From the NCBI RefSeq assembly GCF_024171925.1, contig NZ_JAMTCO010000005.1, forward strand, positions 124,001-188,000: a stretch of DNA of 64,000 nt, in the 5' to 3' direction. Made by a program: the position numbers and the translations under genes. The DNA is from Actinokineospora diospyrosa. GTDB lineage: Bacteria > Actinomycetota > Actinomycetes > Mycobacteriales > Pseudonocardiaceae. The notes beneath the pieces were generated by a model. It saw only the letters and a program-made list of their open reading frames with translations, was not told the origin of the DNA and made no database searches. Below, piece after piece: positions 40,784-50,793 of this stretch. Within the stretch, counting starts at the first letter, position 1. Each line of letters opens with the position of its first letter.

Positions 40784-43117
40784 TCACCCCTTATACCCAG
40801 CCCGCCGCAAGGCATCCGCCAATGACCCGCTAGCTGCAGGAGCAAGCTTCCCCTGGCCTCCCTGCGCCCGGTTTCCCTGTGCTCGATTGGCGCGCGGCTT
40901 GTCTCGTCGCTGCTGCCCAGAATCTCCAGGCGTAGGAAGCTCGTCGTCCAGGCGGAGGGTCAGGGAGATCCGCTTGCGGGGGATGTCGACCTCCAGGACC
41001 TTGACCCGCACCACGTCGCCGGACTTGACCACCTCGCGGGGGTCTTTCACGAAGTTCTTCGACAGGGCCGAGACGTGCACCAGGCCGTCTTGGTGGACGC
41101 CGATGTCGACGAAGGCGCCGAAGGCGGCGACGTTGGTGACGACGCCTTCGAGGGTCATGCCGGGGCGTAGGTCGCCGAGTTTTTCGACGCCGTCGGCGAA
41201 GGTGGCGGTTTTGAACTCGGGGCGCGGGTCGCGGCCGGGCTTGTCCAGTTCGGCGATGATGTCGGTGACGGTGGGCAGGCCGAAGGTGTCGTCGATGAAG
41301 TCCTGCGGGCGCAGGGCGCGCAGCTTCGGGGTGTTGCCGATCAGCGCGGGCAGGTCGCCGCCGGTGCTGGCCAGGATGCGGCGGACGACCGGGTACGCCT
41401 CGGGGTGCACGCTGGAGGAGTCCAGCGGGTCGTCGCCCGACGGGATGCGCAAGAAGCCCGCGCACTGCTCGAACGCCTTCGCGCCGAGGCGGGCCACGTC
41501 CTTGAGGCCCTTGCGGCTGCGGAACGGCCCGTTCGCGTCCCGGTGCGCCACGATGTTCTCCGCCAGCGTCGCGCCGATGCCCGACACCCGGGTCAGCAGC
41601 GGCGCCGAGGCGGTGTTGACGTCCACGCCGACGCCGTTCACGCAGTCCTCGACCACCGCGTCGAGCGAGCGCGACAGCTTCACCTCGGACAGGTCGTGCT
41701 GGTACTGCCCGACGCCGATTGACTTGGGGTCGATCTTCACCAGTTCGGCGAGCGGGTCCTGCAGCCTGCGCGCGATCGACACCGCGCCGCGCAGCGACAC
41801 GTCCATGCCGGGCAGTTCCTGCGAGGCGTACGCCGACGCCGAGTACACCGACGCGCCCGCCTCGGACACCACGACCTTGGTCAGCCGCAACTCCGCGTGC
41901 TTCTTGATCAGCTCGCCCGCCAGCTTGTCGGTCTCCCGCGAGGCGGTGCCGTTGCCGATCGCGATCAGCTCGACCTTGTGCTCGGCCGCCAGCCGCGCCA
42001 GCTTCGCCAGCGACTCGTCCCAGCGCTGCTGCGGCACGTGCGGGTAGATCACATCCGTCGCGACGACCTTGCCGGTCGCGTCGACCACGGCGACCTTCAC
42101 GCCGGTGCGGAAGCCCGGGTCCAGGCCCATGGTCGCCCGGGTACCGGCAGGCGCGGCGAGCAGCAGGTCGCGCAGGTTCATCGCGAACACCCGCACCGCC
42201 TCGTCCTCGGCGTTCTGCCGCAGCCGCGACCGCAGATCAATGCCCAGGTGCACCAGGATCCGGGTGCGCCACGCCCAGCGCACCGCGTCGGAGAGCCACT
42301 TGTCGCCGGGACGGCCCTGGTCGGACACCTGGAACTTGGCGGCGATGGCGATCTCGTAGTCGCTGCGCACCAGCGGCGAGGAGTCGGCGTCGGGGTCCGG
42401 CTCCAGGCCGAGGTCGAGCACCTCCTCCTTCTCACCGCGCAGCATCGCCAGGATCCGGTGCGAGGGCAGCCGCTCGAACGGCTCGGAGAACTCGAAGTAG
42501 TCGGCGAACTTCGCGCCCTCCTCCTCCTTGCCCTCGCGGACCTTCGAGGCCAGCACGCCGCGCTTCCACATCCGCTCGCGCAGCTCACCGATCAGGTCGG
42601 CGTCCTCGGCGAAGCGCTCGACCAGGATCGACCGCGCCCCCTCCAACGCCGCGGCCACGTCGGCGACGCCCTTGTCCGCGTCGACGAACCCGGCGGCCAC
42701 CTCGCGCGGGTCCTGCGTCGGGTCGCCGAGGAGCTGCTCGGCCAGCGGCTCCAGCCCGGCCTCGCGGGCGATCTGCGCCTTGGTGCGCCGCTTGGGCTTG
42801 TACGGCAGGTAGATGTCCTCCAGCCGCGCCTTCGAGTCGGCCGCCATGATCTGCGCGGTGAGCGCGTCGTCGAGCTTGCCCTGCTCGCGGATGGAATCGA
42901 GGATCGCGGTCCGCCGCTCCTCCAGCTCGCGCAGGTACCGCAGCCGCTCCTCCAGGGTGCGCAGCTGGGTGTCGTCGAGCGCCCCGGTGACCTCCTTGCG
43001 GTACCGGGCGATGAACGGCACCGTCGCGCCCCCGTCGAGCAACTCGACGGCGGAGGTCACCTGCCGCTCGCGCACCCCGAGTTCCTCGGCGATGCGCTGG
43101 TGGATTGGTGCGGTCAT
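40784..43117 (-). CDS. tex: Tex family RNA-binding transcription accessory protein
   Basis: A 777-residue protein with full Tex architecture: N-terminal helical domain ([30 protein letters not shown], split), YqgF-like RNase H fold (about 330-450, with [17 protein letters not shown]), helix-hairpin-helix (about 490-560) and a C-terminal S1 domain ([22 protein letters not shown], split by turns). Tex binds nucleic acid and affects transcription in diverse bacteria. The ATG at 43117 gives the usual start; the frame upstream to 43564 overlaps the divergent lutA and is spurious. Confidence 0.95.
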   Translation of the reverse strand: MTAPIHQRIAEELGVRERQVTSAVELLDGGATVPFIARYRKEVTGALDDTQLRTLEERLRYLRELEERRTAILDSIREQGKLDDALTAQIMAADSKARLEDIYLPYKPKRRTKAQIAREAGLEPLAEQLLGDPTQDPREVAAGFVDADKGVADVAAALEGARSILVERFAEDADLIGELRERMWKRGVLASKVREGKEEEGAKFADYFEFSEPFERLPSHRILAMLRGEKEEVLDLGLEPDPDADSSPLVRSDYEIAIAAKFQVSDQGRPGDKWLSDAVRWAWRTRILVHLGIDLRSRLRQNAEDEAVRVFAMNLRDLLLAAPAGTRATMGLDPGFRTGVKVAVVDATGKVVATDVIYPHVPQQRWDESLAKLARLAAEHKVELIAIGNGTASRETDKLAGELIKKHAELRLTKVVVSEAGASVYSASAYASQELPGMDVSLRGAVSIARRLQDPLAELVKIDPKSIGVGQYQHDLSEVKLSRSLDAVVEDCVNGVGVDVNTASAPLLTRVSGIGATLAENIVAHRDANGPFRSRKGLKDVARLGAKAFEQCAGFLRIPSGDDPLDSSSVHPEAYPVVRRILASTGGDLPALIGNTPKLRALRPQDFIDDTFGLPTVTDIIAELDKPGRDPRPEFKTATFADGVEKLGDLRPGMTLEGVVTNVAAFGAFVDIGVHQDGLVHVSALSKNFVKDPREVVKSGDVVRVKVLEVDIPRKRISLTLRLDDELPTPGDSGQQRRDKPRANRAQGNRAQGGQGKLAPAASGSLADALRRAGYKG

Positions 43118-43271
43118 CGCGTCTCTCGCTCCCACGTGTTGCCGGTCACTGCCCGTACGCCATTCTGGCGGACCGGTGGTGGGCGCGGGTGGCTGGGGCG
43201 CGCGCTGTGGGCGAACCCGGGGGTTGTGGACAACTCGGGTGTCCAGCGTCCCCCGCACTGCCGTGAAGACT

Positions 43272-43355
43272 GTGCTGTGACGTCTGTGCCGTGCAGGCTG
43301 TGCGGTGCAGGCAGTGCGAGAGAGACTGTGCGAGAGAGGCTGTGCGGTACAGGCG
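43272..43355 (+). repeat. 14-bp tandem repeat in tex-lutA intergenic region
   Basis: Six 14-base units starting GTGC (43272, 43286, 43300, 43314, 43328, 43342), with consensus GTGCGGTGCAGGCT and a GAGAGAG variant in two units. It lies just before the lutA ribosome binding site. A DnaA-box-like TTGTGGACAA is at 43224. Confidence 0.75.
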
Positions 43356-43382
43356 GGTGCGATGAGGGCCGGAGGAGGGCGC

Positions 43383-44072
43383 ATGCGGGTCGGGCTGTTC
43401 CTCACCTGCCTCAACGACGCGCTGTTCCCCGCGGCGGGCAAGGCCGTGGTGCGGGTGCTGGAGCGGCTCGGGCACGAGGTGGTGTTCCCGGCCGGGCAGA
43501 CCTGCTGCGGCCAGGCGCACTTCAACACCGGGTACCGCCGCGAGTGCGTCCCGCTGGCGCGCAAGTTCGTCGCCGACTTCGCGGGTCTGGACCACGTGGT
43601 GTCCCCGTCGGCGTCCTGCGTGGCGATGGTCCGGGAGAACTACCGGGAGCTGGCGGGGCAGTCACCGCCGGTGTTCGAGTTCACCGAGTTCCTGGTCGAC
43701 GTCCTCGGCGTGACCGACGTCGGCGCCGCATTCCCGCACCGGGTCACCTACCACCCCACCTGCCACGGCCTGCGCCTGCTCGATCTGGGCGACCGGCCGA
43801 CGACCCTGCTGCGCGCCGTCCGTGGCCTGCGCCTGCTCGACCTCCCCGACGCCGCGCACTGCTGCGGGTTCGGCGGGACGTTCGCGGTGAAGAACGCCGA
43901 CACCTCGGTGGCCATGGGCACGGACAAGGCGCGGCACGTGCTCTCGACCGGCGCCGAGGTCCTGGCCGCGGTGGACAACTCCTGCCTGATGCACGTGGGC
44001 GGCCTGCTCTCGCGCTGGCGGTCGGGTACCCGGGTCATGCACGTCGCCGAGATCCTGGCGAGCGACCCGTGA
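43383..44072 (+). CDS. lutA: Lactate-utilisation Fe-S oxidoreductase subunit
   Basis: A 229-residue protein with two CCG-type cysteine motifs, [11 protein letters not shown] (about 38-48) and [14 protein letters not shown] (about 158-171), as in LutA/YkgE and GlcF/HdrB subunits, where they bind Fe-S clusters. With LutB and LutC it oxidises L-lactate to pyruvate. The ATG at 43383 follows GGAGGAGGG. lutB overlaps by four bases (GTGA). Confidence 0.93.
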   Translation: MRVGLFLTCLNDALFPAAGKAVVRVLERLGHEVVFPAGQTCCGQAHFNTGYRRECVPLARKFVADFAGLDHVVSPSASCVAMVRENYRELAGQSPPVFEFTEFLVDVLGVTDVGAAFPHRVTYHPTCHGLRLLDLGDRPTTLLRAVRGLRLLDLPDAAHCCGFGGTFAVKNADTSVAMGTDKARHVLSTGAEVLAAVDNSCLMHVGGLLSRWRSGTRVMHVAEILASDP

Positions 44073-45466
44073 GCACCTGGCTGGGGATGCCGCCGTTCCC
44101 CGAGGCCGCCCGCGAAGCGTTGGCCGACACCCAGTTGCGGGCGAACCTGCGCGCCGCGACCGCCACCATCCGGGCGAAGCGGGCCGCGGTCGTGGCCGAG
44201 CGGGCGGACTGGGAGCAGTTGCGCGAGGCGGGTCGGGCGATCAAGGACCGGGCGTTGCGCGACCTCGACACGCACCTGCTGCGGCTGGAGGAGCGCGTGA
44301 TCGCGGCGGGAGGCACCGTGCACTGGGCGCGCGACGCCGCCGAGGCGAACCGGATCGTGATCGGGCTGGTGGACGCGGCCGGGGCCGATGAGGTCGTCAA
44401 GGTCAAGTCCATGGCGACGCAGGAGATCGAGCTCAACGAGGCGCTCGCCGCCGCCGGGATCACCGCGGTGGAGACCGACCTCGCCGAGCTGATCGTCCAA
44501 TTGGGACACGACAGGCCGTCGCACATCCTGGTGCCCGCCATCCACCGCAACCGCGCCCAGATCCGCGACCTGTTCCGCCGCGAGATGCCCGGCGCGGACC
44601 CCGAGCTGACCGACGACCCGGTCGAGCTCGCCTCGGCCGCCCGCGCGCACCTGCGGCGCAAGTTCCTCACCGCCCGGGTCGCGGTGTCCGGCGCGAACTT
44701 CGCGGTGGCCGAGACCGGGTCGCTGGTGGTCGTGGAGTCCGAGGGCAACGGGCGGATGTGCCTGACCCTGCCGGAGGTCCTGATCAGCGTGGTCGGCATC
44801 GAGAAGGTCGTCCCGACCGAGGCGGACCTGGAGGTGCTGCTGCAACTGCTCCCGCGCTCGGCCACCGGCGAGCGCATGAACCCCTACACCTCGCTCTGGC
44901 GCGGCACCACCCCCGGCGACGGTCCCCGCGAGTTCCACCTGGTGCTGCTCGACAACGGCCGCACCACCGCCCTCGCCGACGAGATCGGCCGCGACGCGCT
45001 GCGCTGCATCCGCTGCTCCGCCTGCCTCAACGTCTGCCCCGTCTACGAGCGCACCGGCGGCCACGCCTACGGGTCGGTGTACCCGGGCCCCATCGGTGCC
45101 ATCCTGACCCCGCAGCTGCGCGGCCCCGACCCGGTCGCCGACAGCCTCCCGTACGCCTCGACGCTGTGCGGGGCCTGCTTCGACGCCTGCCCTGTGAAGA
45201 TCGACATCCCGCGGGCGCTGGTGCACCTGCGGACCAAGGTCGCGCACGGGGCGGGGGAGCGGGCCGCGATGGGGGTGGCCGCGTGGACCATGGCCGGTCC
45301 GCGCAGATTCGCTCTAGGCCGCCGACTCGCCGCGATAGGCGTCCGGTTGGCCAGGCTCCCGGGTCCGTGGCGCAAGTGGACGGAGGCGCGGGATCTGCCG
45401 GTGCCATCGGGGGAGACGTTCCGGGAGTGGTGGGCGAACAGGGAGGGTCCCAGTGGACGCCCGTGA
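44069..45466 (+). CDS. lutB: Lactate-utilisation Fe-S protein
   Basis: A 465-residue LutB/YkgF protein. The N-terminal LUD domain (about 30-280) includes KVKSMATQEIELNEAL and GANFAVAETGSLVVVE. Two 4Fe-4S ferredoxin motifs follow, CIRCSACLNVCP (about 315-326) and LCGACFDACPVKI. The GTG start overlaps the lutA stop and lutC overlaps its end by 14 bases, so the three genes form one tightly coupled operon. Confidence 0.94.
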   Translation: MSTWLGMPPFPEAAREALADTQLRANLRAATATIRAKRAAVVAERADWEQLREAGRAIKDRALRDLDTHLLRLEERVIAAGGTVHWARDAAEANRIVIGLVDAAGADEVVKVKSMATQEIELNEALAAAGITAVETDLAELIVQLGHDRPSHILVPAIHRNRAQIRDLFRREMPGADPELTDDPVELASAARAHLRRKFLTARVAVSGANFAVAETGSLVVVESEGNGRMCLTLPEVLISVVGIEKVVPTEADLEVLLQLLPRSATGERMNPYTSLWRGTTPGDGPREFHLVLLDNGRTTALADEIGRDALRCIRCSACLNVCPVYERTGGHAYGSVYPGPIGAILTPQLRGPDPVADSLPYASTLCGACFDACPVKIDIPRALVHLRTKVAHGAGERAAMGVAAWTMAGPRRFALGRRLAAIGVRLARLPGPWRKWTEARDLPVPSGETFREWWANREGPSGRP

Positions 45467-46088
45467 AGAGGTGCTGGCGAGGATCCGCGCCGCGCTCGGT
45501 CCGCGTCGTGAGCGGGTCGAGGTGCCGCGCGACTACCACCGGCAGCCACCGGAGGGCACCGACGTGGTGGCCCTGTTCGCCGAGCGGGTCGCGGACTACC
45601 GGGCCGACGTCCGCCGCGTCACCGCGGCCTGCGGTGTTGCGGACGAGGTGGGACGGGTGGTGCGGGAGCTGGGGATCCGCTCCCTCGTGGTCCCGGTCGG
45701 CTTCCCCGACGCGTACCTGTCCGGTGTGGACGGCGACGGGGCGGGTGGGCGGGACCACGTCGAGCTCCGCCGCGACGATCCGCCGCTGAGCACGGCGCAG
45801 CTCGACGACAGCGACGCGGTGATCACCGAGTGCGCCGCGGCCGTGGCCGAGACCGGGACGCTGGTCCTGGGCCGCGACCAGGGTCGGCGGGCGCTCACCC
45901 TCGTCCCCGACCGGCACATCTGCGTCGTGCGGGCCGAGCGGGTCGTCGGCACCGTGCCCCAGCTCCCCGCCGTGCCGCCGCCCGCCACCTGGGTCAGCGG
46001 GCCGTCGGCGACCAGCGACATCGAACTCCACCGGGTGGAAGGTGTGCACGGGCCGCGCACCCTGGTGGTGCTCGTCGTGGGTTGCTGA
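45453..46088 (+). CDS. lutC: Lactate-utilisation protein C
   Basis: A 211-residue LUD-domain protein with the LutC features AVITECAAAVAETGTLVL and LTLVPDRHICVV, and PSATSDIELHRVEGVHGPR at the C-terminus. It is the third component of the lactate oxidation complex. GTG start inside the end of lutB. No regulator (LutR-type GntR) or lactate permease is adjacent. Confidence 0.92.
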   Translation: MDAREEVLARIRAALGPRRERVEVPRDYHRQPPEGTDVVALFAERVADYRADVRRVTAACGVADEVGRVVRELGIRSLVVPVGFPDAYLSGVDGDGAGGRDHVELRRDDPPLSTAQLDDSDAVITECAAAVAETGTLVLGRDQGRRALTLVPDRHICVVRAERVVGTVPQLPAVPPPATWVSGPSATSDIELHRVEGVHGPRTLVVLVVGC

Positions 46089-46321
46089 GCCCCTGACGTG
46101 ACTGCGCGTCGCACTGTCCACAGTGGTGCAGCCCGCTCGCTCGACGGGGCGGTCCACAATCGACCAGGTATGTACTGGGTGTGGGCCAGTGCGGCCGTTG
46201 AGTCACCCGATGGCCTGTGGGGTGATACCCGGAATGGTGGTCTGACCGTCTACCCATTGGCGGGCTGCCTGCGCCGCGCCCACGATCGGATGGGGGAAAC
46301 CGCCATCCGATAGGAGGACCT

Positions 46322-48232
46322 GTGCGCCTACTGCGAAACCCGGTCGGGAAACCGCTCGCGCTCGTGCTCGCCATCACCGCCGCCACAGCCGGACTCGCCG
46401 TCCCGGCGACGGCGGCGCCACCGGGTGTCGTGCCCTCCACAGTGGACGTCGTGCTCACCCCGGGCGGGTCGACGACCATCACCAAGGCCGTGACCACCCC
46501 GACGATCCCCTTCAACCCCGACGTGGTGTTCCTCGCCGACACCACCGGCAGCATGGGCGCGGCCATCGCCAACGTGCGCTCCAACATCGGCAGCATCACC
46601 GGCACCGTGCTCGCCGAGCAGCCGACCGCCCGCTTCGGCGTCGCGGAGTTCAAGGACATGAAGGACGCCGTCCCGTTCAAGGTCAACCAGCAGCTCACCG
46701 CGGACGTGGCGGCCGTGCAGGCCGGGACGACCCAGTGGGTCGCCGGTGGCGGCCTAGACTTCCCCGAGGACCAGATCAACGCGCTGTACCGGCTGGCCAA
46801 CGGCGCCATCAGCTTCCGGGCCAGCAGCACCCGGGTGATCGCCATGTTCGGCGACGCGCCGTCGCACGACCCCAGCGGCGGCTACACCCTCGACGACGCC
46901 ATCGCCGCGCTGCAGGCCGCCCGGGTCCGGGTGATCGCGGTGAACTCCTCCGGCCTCGACAGCAAGAAGCAGGCCACCGCGCTGGTCAACGCCACCGGCG
47001 GCGCCCTCATCAACAACGTCTCCTCGGCGGGCGTGCCGCAGGCGCTGCTCGACGGCCTGCGCGGCATCAAGGTGACCGTCAGCCCGACCGTCACCTCCTG
47101 CGCCCCGGAGCTGTCGGTCAGCACCACCCCGATCGGCAGCGCCACGGTCGCGGGCGGCCAGGTCGCCAGCTTCACCGAGACCATCACGGTCAGCCCCAGC
47201 GCGGGCCCGGGCAACTACACCTGCGTGGTCGACTACCTGGTCGACGGCGTCTCGCTCGGCTACACCCAGACCAGCACCATCCGGGTGCTCGGCCTGTCGA
47301 TCAACGACGTCACGGTTCAGGAGCCGACGCTGCTCAACGTCGGGTCGGCGGTCTTCACGGTGACCCTGAACGCGGCCTCGACCGCGCCGGTCACGGTCAA
47401 CTACGCGACCGCCGCGGGCACCGCCACGACCGCCGACTTCACCCCGGTCAGCGGCACGCTCACCTTCGCGCCGGGGGAGACCACGAAGACGATCGCGGTG
47501 CCGGTCCTGCCCGATCTGCTCGACGAACCGACCGAGACCTTCCAAGTCGTGCTGTCCGCGGCGACCGGCGCCGGGATCGTCAAGGCCACCGGGACGGCCA
47601 CCATCGCCGACGCCAACCGCAACGGCAGCTACTCCTGCCAGGCGACCGCGGCCAAGCTGGTCATCCTCAACGCCGTCGGCGTGACGGCCGCGCTGGCCAA
47701 CTCGGCCAACGACCCGTGCGCGGAGGAGACGAAGACGCTGATCAACGCCAGCCTGCCCAACGGCATCCTGACCGTGATCACCGGCGACGTCGACGCGACG
47801 ACCGACCTCATCCCGGACAACCAGCAGTCCGCACCCGCCGCGGGTGACGGGGCGCGCTCGACGGCCAACGTCAGCAGCACCACGATCAGCCTGCTCGGCG
47901 TGGCGAACATCCAGGTCGGGGCGGTGACCGCCACCGCGGGCTTCACCTGCACCGCGGGCGCGGGCGGCGTGCTCAGCCCGGTCTTCAGCGCCTCGTCGAA
48001 CGTGGCGTCGCTGCGGGTCAACGGGCTCACCGTCGCCGTCGGCAGCGGCACCCTGGTGATCCCGCTGGTCGTCGGTCAGCTGCGGATCAACGCGACCACG
48101 ACGGTCAACGGCGAGTACACCCGCCAGGCGTTCGCCCTGGACACCGCGCTCGGCACGGTCGTGCTCGGCGAGGCCAAGGTCGGCGTGAAGGGCACGGCGC
48201 TCAACAGCACCGGCAACCCCTGCGTCGCCTGA
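46322..48232 (+). CDS. Secreted vWA / Calx-beta protein
   Basis: A 636-residue exported protein. Signal peptide about 1-32. A von Willebrand A domain (about 65-260) has the MIDAS motif DTTGSM at 73-78. Next is an immunoglobulin-like segment with two Cys, then a Calx-beta domain (about 325-440, with VNYATAAGTATTADFTPVSG, split, and PGETTKTIAVPVL). The C-terminal ~190 residues are a Thr/Ser/Val-rich beta domain with four Cys. No wall or membrane anchor is visible. Likely calcium/magnesium-dependent adhesion or matrix protein. GTG start after GGAGGA. Confidence 0.85.
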   Translation: MRLLRNPVGKPLALVLAITAATAGLAVPATAAPPGVVPSTVDVVLTPGGSTTITKAVTTPTIPFNPDVVFLADTTGSMGAAIANVRSNIGSITGTVLAEQPTARFGVAEFKDMKDAVPFKVNQQLTADVAAVQAGTTQWVAGGGLDFPEDQINALYRLANGAISFRASSTRVIAMFGDAPSHDPSGGYTLDDAIAALQAARVRVIAVNSSGLDSKKQATALVNATGGALINNVSSAGVPQALLDGLRGIKVTVSPTVTSCAPELSVSTTPIGSATVAGGQVASFTETITVSPSAGPGNYTCVVDYLVDGVSLGYTQTSTIRVLGLSINDVTVQEPTLLNVGSAVFTVTLNAASTAPVTVNYATAAGTATTADFTPVSGTLTFAPGETTKTIAVPVLPDLLDEPTETFQVVLSAATGAGIVKATGTATIADANRNGSYSCQATAAKLVILNAVGVTAALANSANDPCAEETKTLINASLPNGILTVITGDVDATTDLIPDNQQSAPAAGDGARSTANVSSTTISLLGVANIQVGAVTATAGFTCTAGAGGVLSPVFSASSNVASLRVNGLTVAVGSGTLVIPLVVGQLRINATTTVNGEYTRQAFALDTALGTVVLGEAKVGVKGTALNSTGNPCVA

Positions 48233-48239
48233 CGCGCGA

Positions 48240-48271
48240 GGGCCCCGCTCCGGTGATCCGGAGCGGGGCCC
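48240..48271. terminator. Bidirectional terminator between vWA gene and cspA
   Basis: A near-perfect 13-14-bp stem (48240-48253 with 48258-48271) in the 55-base gap between convergent genes. It can serve both transcripts. Confidence 0.8.
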
Positions 48272-48287
48272 GTTCGGTCGTGATCGC

Positions 48288-48491
48288 TCAGACCGCGGTC
48301 ACGCCGGTGGCTTGCGGGCCCTTGGAGCCCTGACCGACCTCGTAGCGCACCTTCTGGTTCTCCTCCAGCGTCCGGAAACCGGCCGTCTGAATCTCCGAGT
48401 AGTGCACGAACACGTCGGCGCCGCCGTCGTCGGGGGCGATGAATCCGTACCCCTTCTCCGAGTTGAACCACTTGACGGTGCCCTGGGCCAT
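48288..48491 (-). CDS. cspA: Cold-shock protein
   Basis: A 67-residue CspA-family protein with RNP1 KGYGFIAP and RNP2 VFVHYS motifs, and the [11 protein letters not shown] start. Such proteins bind single-stranded RNA and DNA as chaperones. The ATG at 48491 follows TAGGAG. The long leader (to about 48600) is usual for this family. Confidence 0.96.
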   Translation of the reverse strand: MAQGTVKWFNSEKGYGFIAPDDGGADVFVHYSEIQTAGFRTLEENQKVRYEVGQGSKGPQATGVTAV

Positions 48492-48675
48492 GCTTATCTC
48501 CTAGCCGTCCTGCTGGAGGGTGACCGCTGGTGCGGACATCCCGGCCGCGCCCACCCCGCCGCTGTGACAACCGCGGACACCCCGGTGGGGCCCCGGTGTG
48601 TCACCGGCGCGATGCGGGCGACCACAGCCAGTCAACCACAACAGACCGACAACGGGGAGCAACCAAACGCCGCGA

Positions 48676-49065
48676 TCACCTACCCCGGCCCGGTTTCCCC
48701 GCGGCCAGCGCCGAGAGCGCGCACAGCCCGGCCCACGCCCCGGCCACGACCGCCGAGTTGCGCCGCGCCTCGGCGTCGGGCAGCCCGGTCCCGAACCCCA
48801 CCGCGTCCGCCACGTCGGCGGTCACCCGCACCGCGATCGCCGTGCGCAGCGGGGTCCCGGCGGGCGCGACCGCCATGGCCAGCCCGGTCGCCAGGTCCCG
48901 CACCCCGATGCTCCTGGTCAGCACCGCCACCCCGCGCGCGGGTTCACCGGTCGAGGTCACCAGCCCGGTCGGTCGCGCCATCAGGGCGGGCCGCACCGCC
49001 ACCGCGGCCCCGTACAGGGCGGTCGCGATCCCCAGCGCCCGCGGGATCCAGCTCAGGTTCGCCAT
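48676..49065 (-). CDS. Small membrane protein (DUF4267-like)
   Basis: A 129-residue hydrophobic protein with four likely membrane helices (about 8-28, 45-68, 74-92 and 102-122). RSIGVRDLATGLAMA and VRVTADVADAVGFG are typical of DUF4267-like proteins of unknown function. It is 30 bases downstream of the TetR gene on the same strand and may be a target or partner of it. Confidence 0.72.
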   Translation of the reverse strand: MANLSWIPRALGIATALYGAAVAVRPALMARPTGLVTSTGEPARGVAVLTRSIGVRDLATGLAMAVAPAGTPLRTAIAVRVTADVADAVGFGTGLPDAEARRNSAVVAGAWAGLCALSALAAGKPGRGR

Positions 49066-49095
49066 GGCGGGGAGGCTACCGACGAGGAGCGCCGG

Positions 49096-49659
49096 TCACC
49101 GCTCGAGAACGCCCCGCAGTGCCTCGGCGAACGACTCCCGGAAGGCATCGGCGTCCAACGGCGTCGCGCCCGCCCCGGCGATGCGGTCGAAGATCATGCC
49201 GTCGAGGAAGGCGACTAGGGCGCGGCCTTGTCGTTGCGGGTCTGAGGCGCCTGCGGCGGCGAGCAGGTCCGCCGCCAAGACCCTGTAGCGCTCGCCGACG
49301 GCTACTAGAGCCTCTCGCAGCTCCGGGCGCCTCGTCGCCTCTAGAGACAGTTCGTACCTGGCCACCATCCGGTCCCGGTTGACCGTCACTGACCGCTCCG
49401 CCATGCCCGCCATAAGCGCGGCCAGGTGCTCGGGGGAGATCCGCTCTGGGACCGGAGTGACCGGGGCGAGCTCATCTGCGTCCAGGTCGGCCAACCGCTC
49501 GACCGTTGCTGCCAACAGGGCGTGACGCGTGCGGAAGTAGTAGGAGCAAGAGCCCTCCGGCAGGCATGCCTCCCGGTCCACAGCGCGGTGGGTCAGCCCT
49601 CTGAGGCCCTCGCGGGCGAGTGTGGCGATCGCCGCATCGGTGATCTCGTTCCGTCGCAC
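49096..49659 (-). CDS. TetR-family regulator
   Basis: A 187-residue repressor with a TetR HTH at about 5-50 (ITDAAIATLAREGLRGLTHRAV, split, and LPEGSCSYYFRTRHALL) and a helical ligand domain. The GTG start at 49659 overlaps a palindromic operator shared with the divergent FAD-monooxygenase gene, so it likely represses both that gene and itself. Codon use in 49200-49480 includes more A-ending codons than the average here. Confidence 0.88.
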   Translation of the reverse strand: MRRNEITDAAIATLAREGLRGLTHRAVDREACLPEGSCSYYFRTRHALLAATVERLADLDADELAPVTPVPERISPEHLAALMAGMAERSVTVNRDRMVARYELSLEATRRPELREALVAVGERYRVLAADLLAAAGASDPQRQGRALVAFLDGMIFDRIAGAGATPLDADAFRESFAEALRGVLER

Positions 49660-49692
49660 TCTACAAGTGTAGAGTGCTCTACAGATGTAGAG
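49656..49692. promoter_or_regulatory. Twin TetR operators
   Basis: Two copies of CTCTACA-NN-TGTAGAG at 49659-49674 (extended to 10-bp arms, 49656-49677) and 49677-49692. Their centres are 18 bp apart, so two dimers could bind side by side, in the divergent promoter region of the TetR and monooxygenase genes. Confidence 0.75.
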
Positions 49693-49708
49693 GACTTGTG
49701 GAGGGGAC

Positions 49709-50779
49709 ATGCGGACAGCGGCGGTGGTGGGCGGCGGGATCGCGGGCCTGGCGACGGCGATCGGCCTGGCCGAGCGGGGGTGGCGCCCGGTGGTGTTCGA
49801 ACAGGCGGCGGGGTTCGCCGAGGTCGGGGCCGGGATCTCGCTGTGGCGCAACGCGCTGCGGGCCCTGGACGCGATCGGTGTCGGTTCGCAGGTTCGTGCC
49901 AGGGGGTCCAGTCCGGGCAGTGGTGGGCTGCGGGACAAGAACGGTCGCTGGTTGGCGCGGAGTTCGGCTGCGGACCTGGCGATGGTCCACCGCGCGGACC
50001 TGCTGGACGTCCTGCTCAGCGCGGTCCCACCTGGCGTCCTGCGACCCGGTACCCCGGTTCACGACCTGGCGATCGTCGACGGCAAGCCGGTCGTCAACGG
50101 CGAGCGGTTCGACCTGCTCATAGGCGCTGACGGCCTCCGCAGCACTGTCCGTGCCACCTTCTGGCCGGACGCCGAACCGCCCCGCCCTACCGGGCACACC
50201 GCATGGCGCATGGTCCTACCGGCGCGAGGCGTCTCTGCCAGCGAGACCTGGGGAGACCGCCAAGTCTTCGGCATCTTCCCGATGAGCAACGACCGGGTCT
50301 ATGCCTATGCCGCTGCGGTAGTCCCGCCGAACACCGTCTTCCCTAACGGCGACCTAGCCGAACTCCGCGAGCGCTTCGGTGACTGGCATGACCCAATCCC
50401 GGACCTCGTCAACCGTGCCGAAGGCGTACTAAGGCACGACCTCTACTACCTGCCTGAATTGTCTACCTACATACGAGGCCCAGTCGCTCTTGTCGGCGAC
50501 GCTGCTCACGCCATGACCCCCAACATGGGCCAAGGTGGCTGCCAGGCGCTAGAGGACGCGGTGACGCTGGCAGCCCTAGCGGATGATTTACCCCGCTACG
50601 ACGCCCTGCGCAGGCCCCGTTCGCAGTCCATCGCCCGCCGCTCCCTCAGCACCGGCAAGCTCGTCCACAGCGGAGCTCCGTGGCGCAACACCCTGGTCCG
50701 CCTGCTCCCGGCGGGCCTGCTCACCCGCGCCGTCGAACGGACACTTGACTGGTACCCGCCGGTCACGCCCCTCGGTTGA
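49709..50779 (+). CDS. FAD-dependent monooxygenase (PHBH-type)
   Basis: A 356-residue class A flavoprotein hydroxylase: GGGIAGLATA (res. 8-17) for ADP binding, GADGLRSTVR (about 139-148) for FAD/NADPH, and GDAAHAMTPNMGQGGCQALEDA (GD motif, near 264-285, with a break). It hydroxylates an aromatic or polyketide-like small molecule; the substrate is unknown. Control by the divergent TetR through the twin operators suggests an inducible detoxifying role, similar to TetX-like enzymes. One TTA codon near the C-terminus. ATG after GGAGGGG. Confidence 0.88.
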   Translation: MRTAAVVGGGIAGLATAIGLAERGWRPVVFEQAAGFAEVGAGISLWRNALRALDAIGVGSQVRARGSSPGSGGLRDKNGRWLARSSAADLAMVHRADLLDVLLSAVPPGVLRPGTPVHDLAIVDGKPVVNGERFDLLIGADGLRSTVRATFWPDAEPPRPTGHTAWRMVLPARGVSASETWGDRQVFGIFPMSNDRVYAYAAAVVPPNTVFPNGDLAELRERFGDWHDPIPDLVNRAEGVLRHDLYYLPELSTYIRGPVALVGDAAHAMTPNMGQGGCQALEDAVTLAALADDLPRYDALRRPRSQSIARRSLSTGKLVHSGAPWRNTLVRLLPAGLLTRAVERTLDWYPPVTPLG

Positions 50780-50793
50780 GGGAAGATCGGGGG

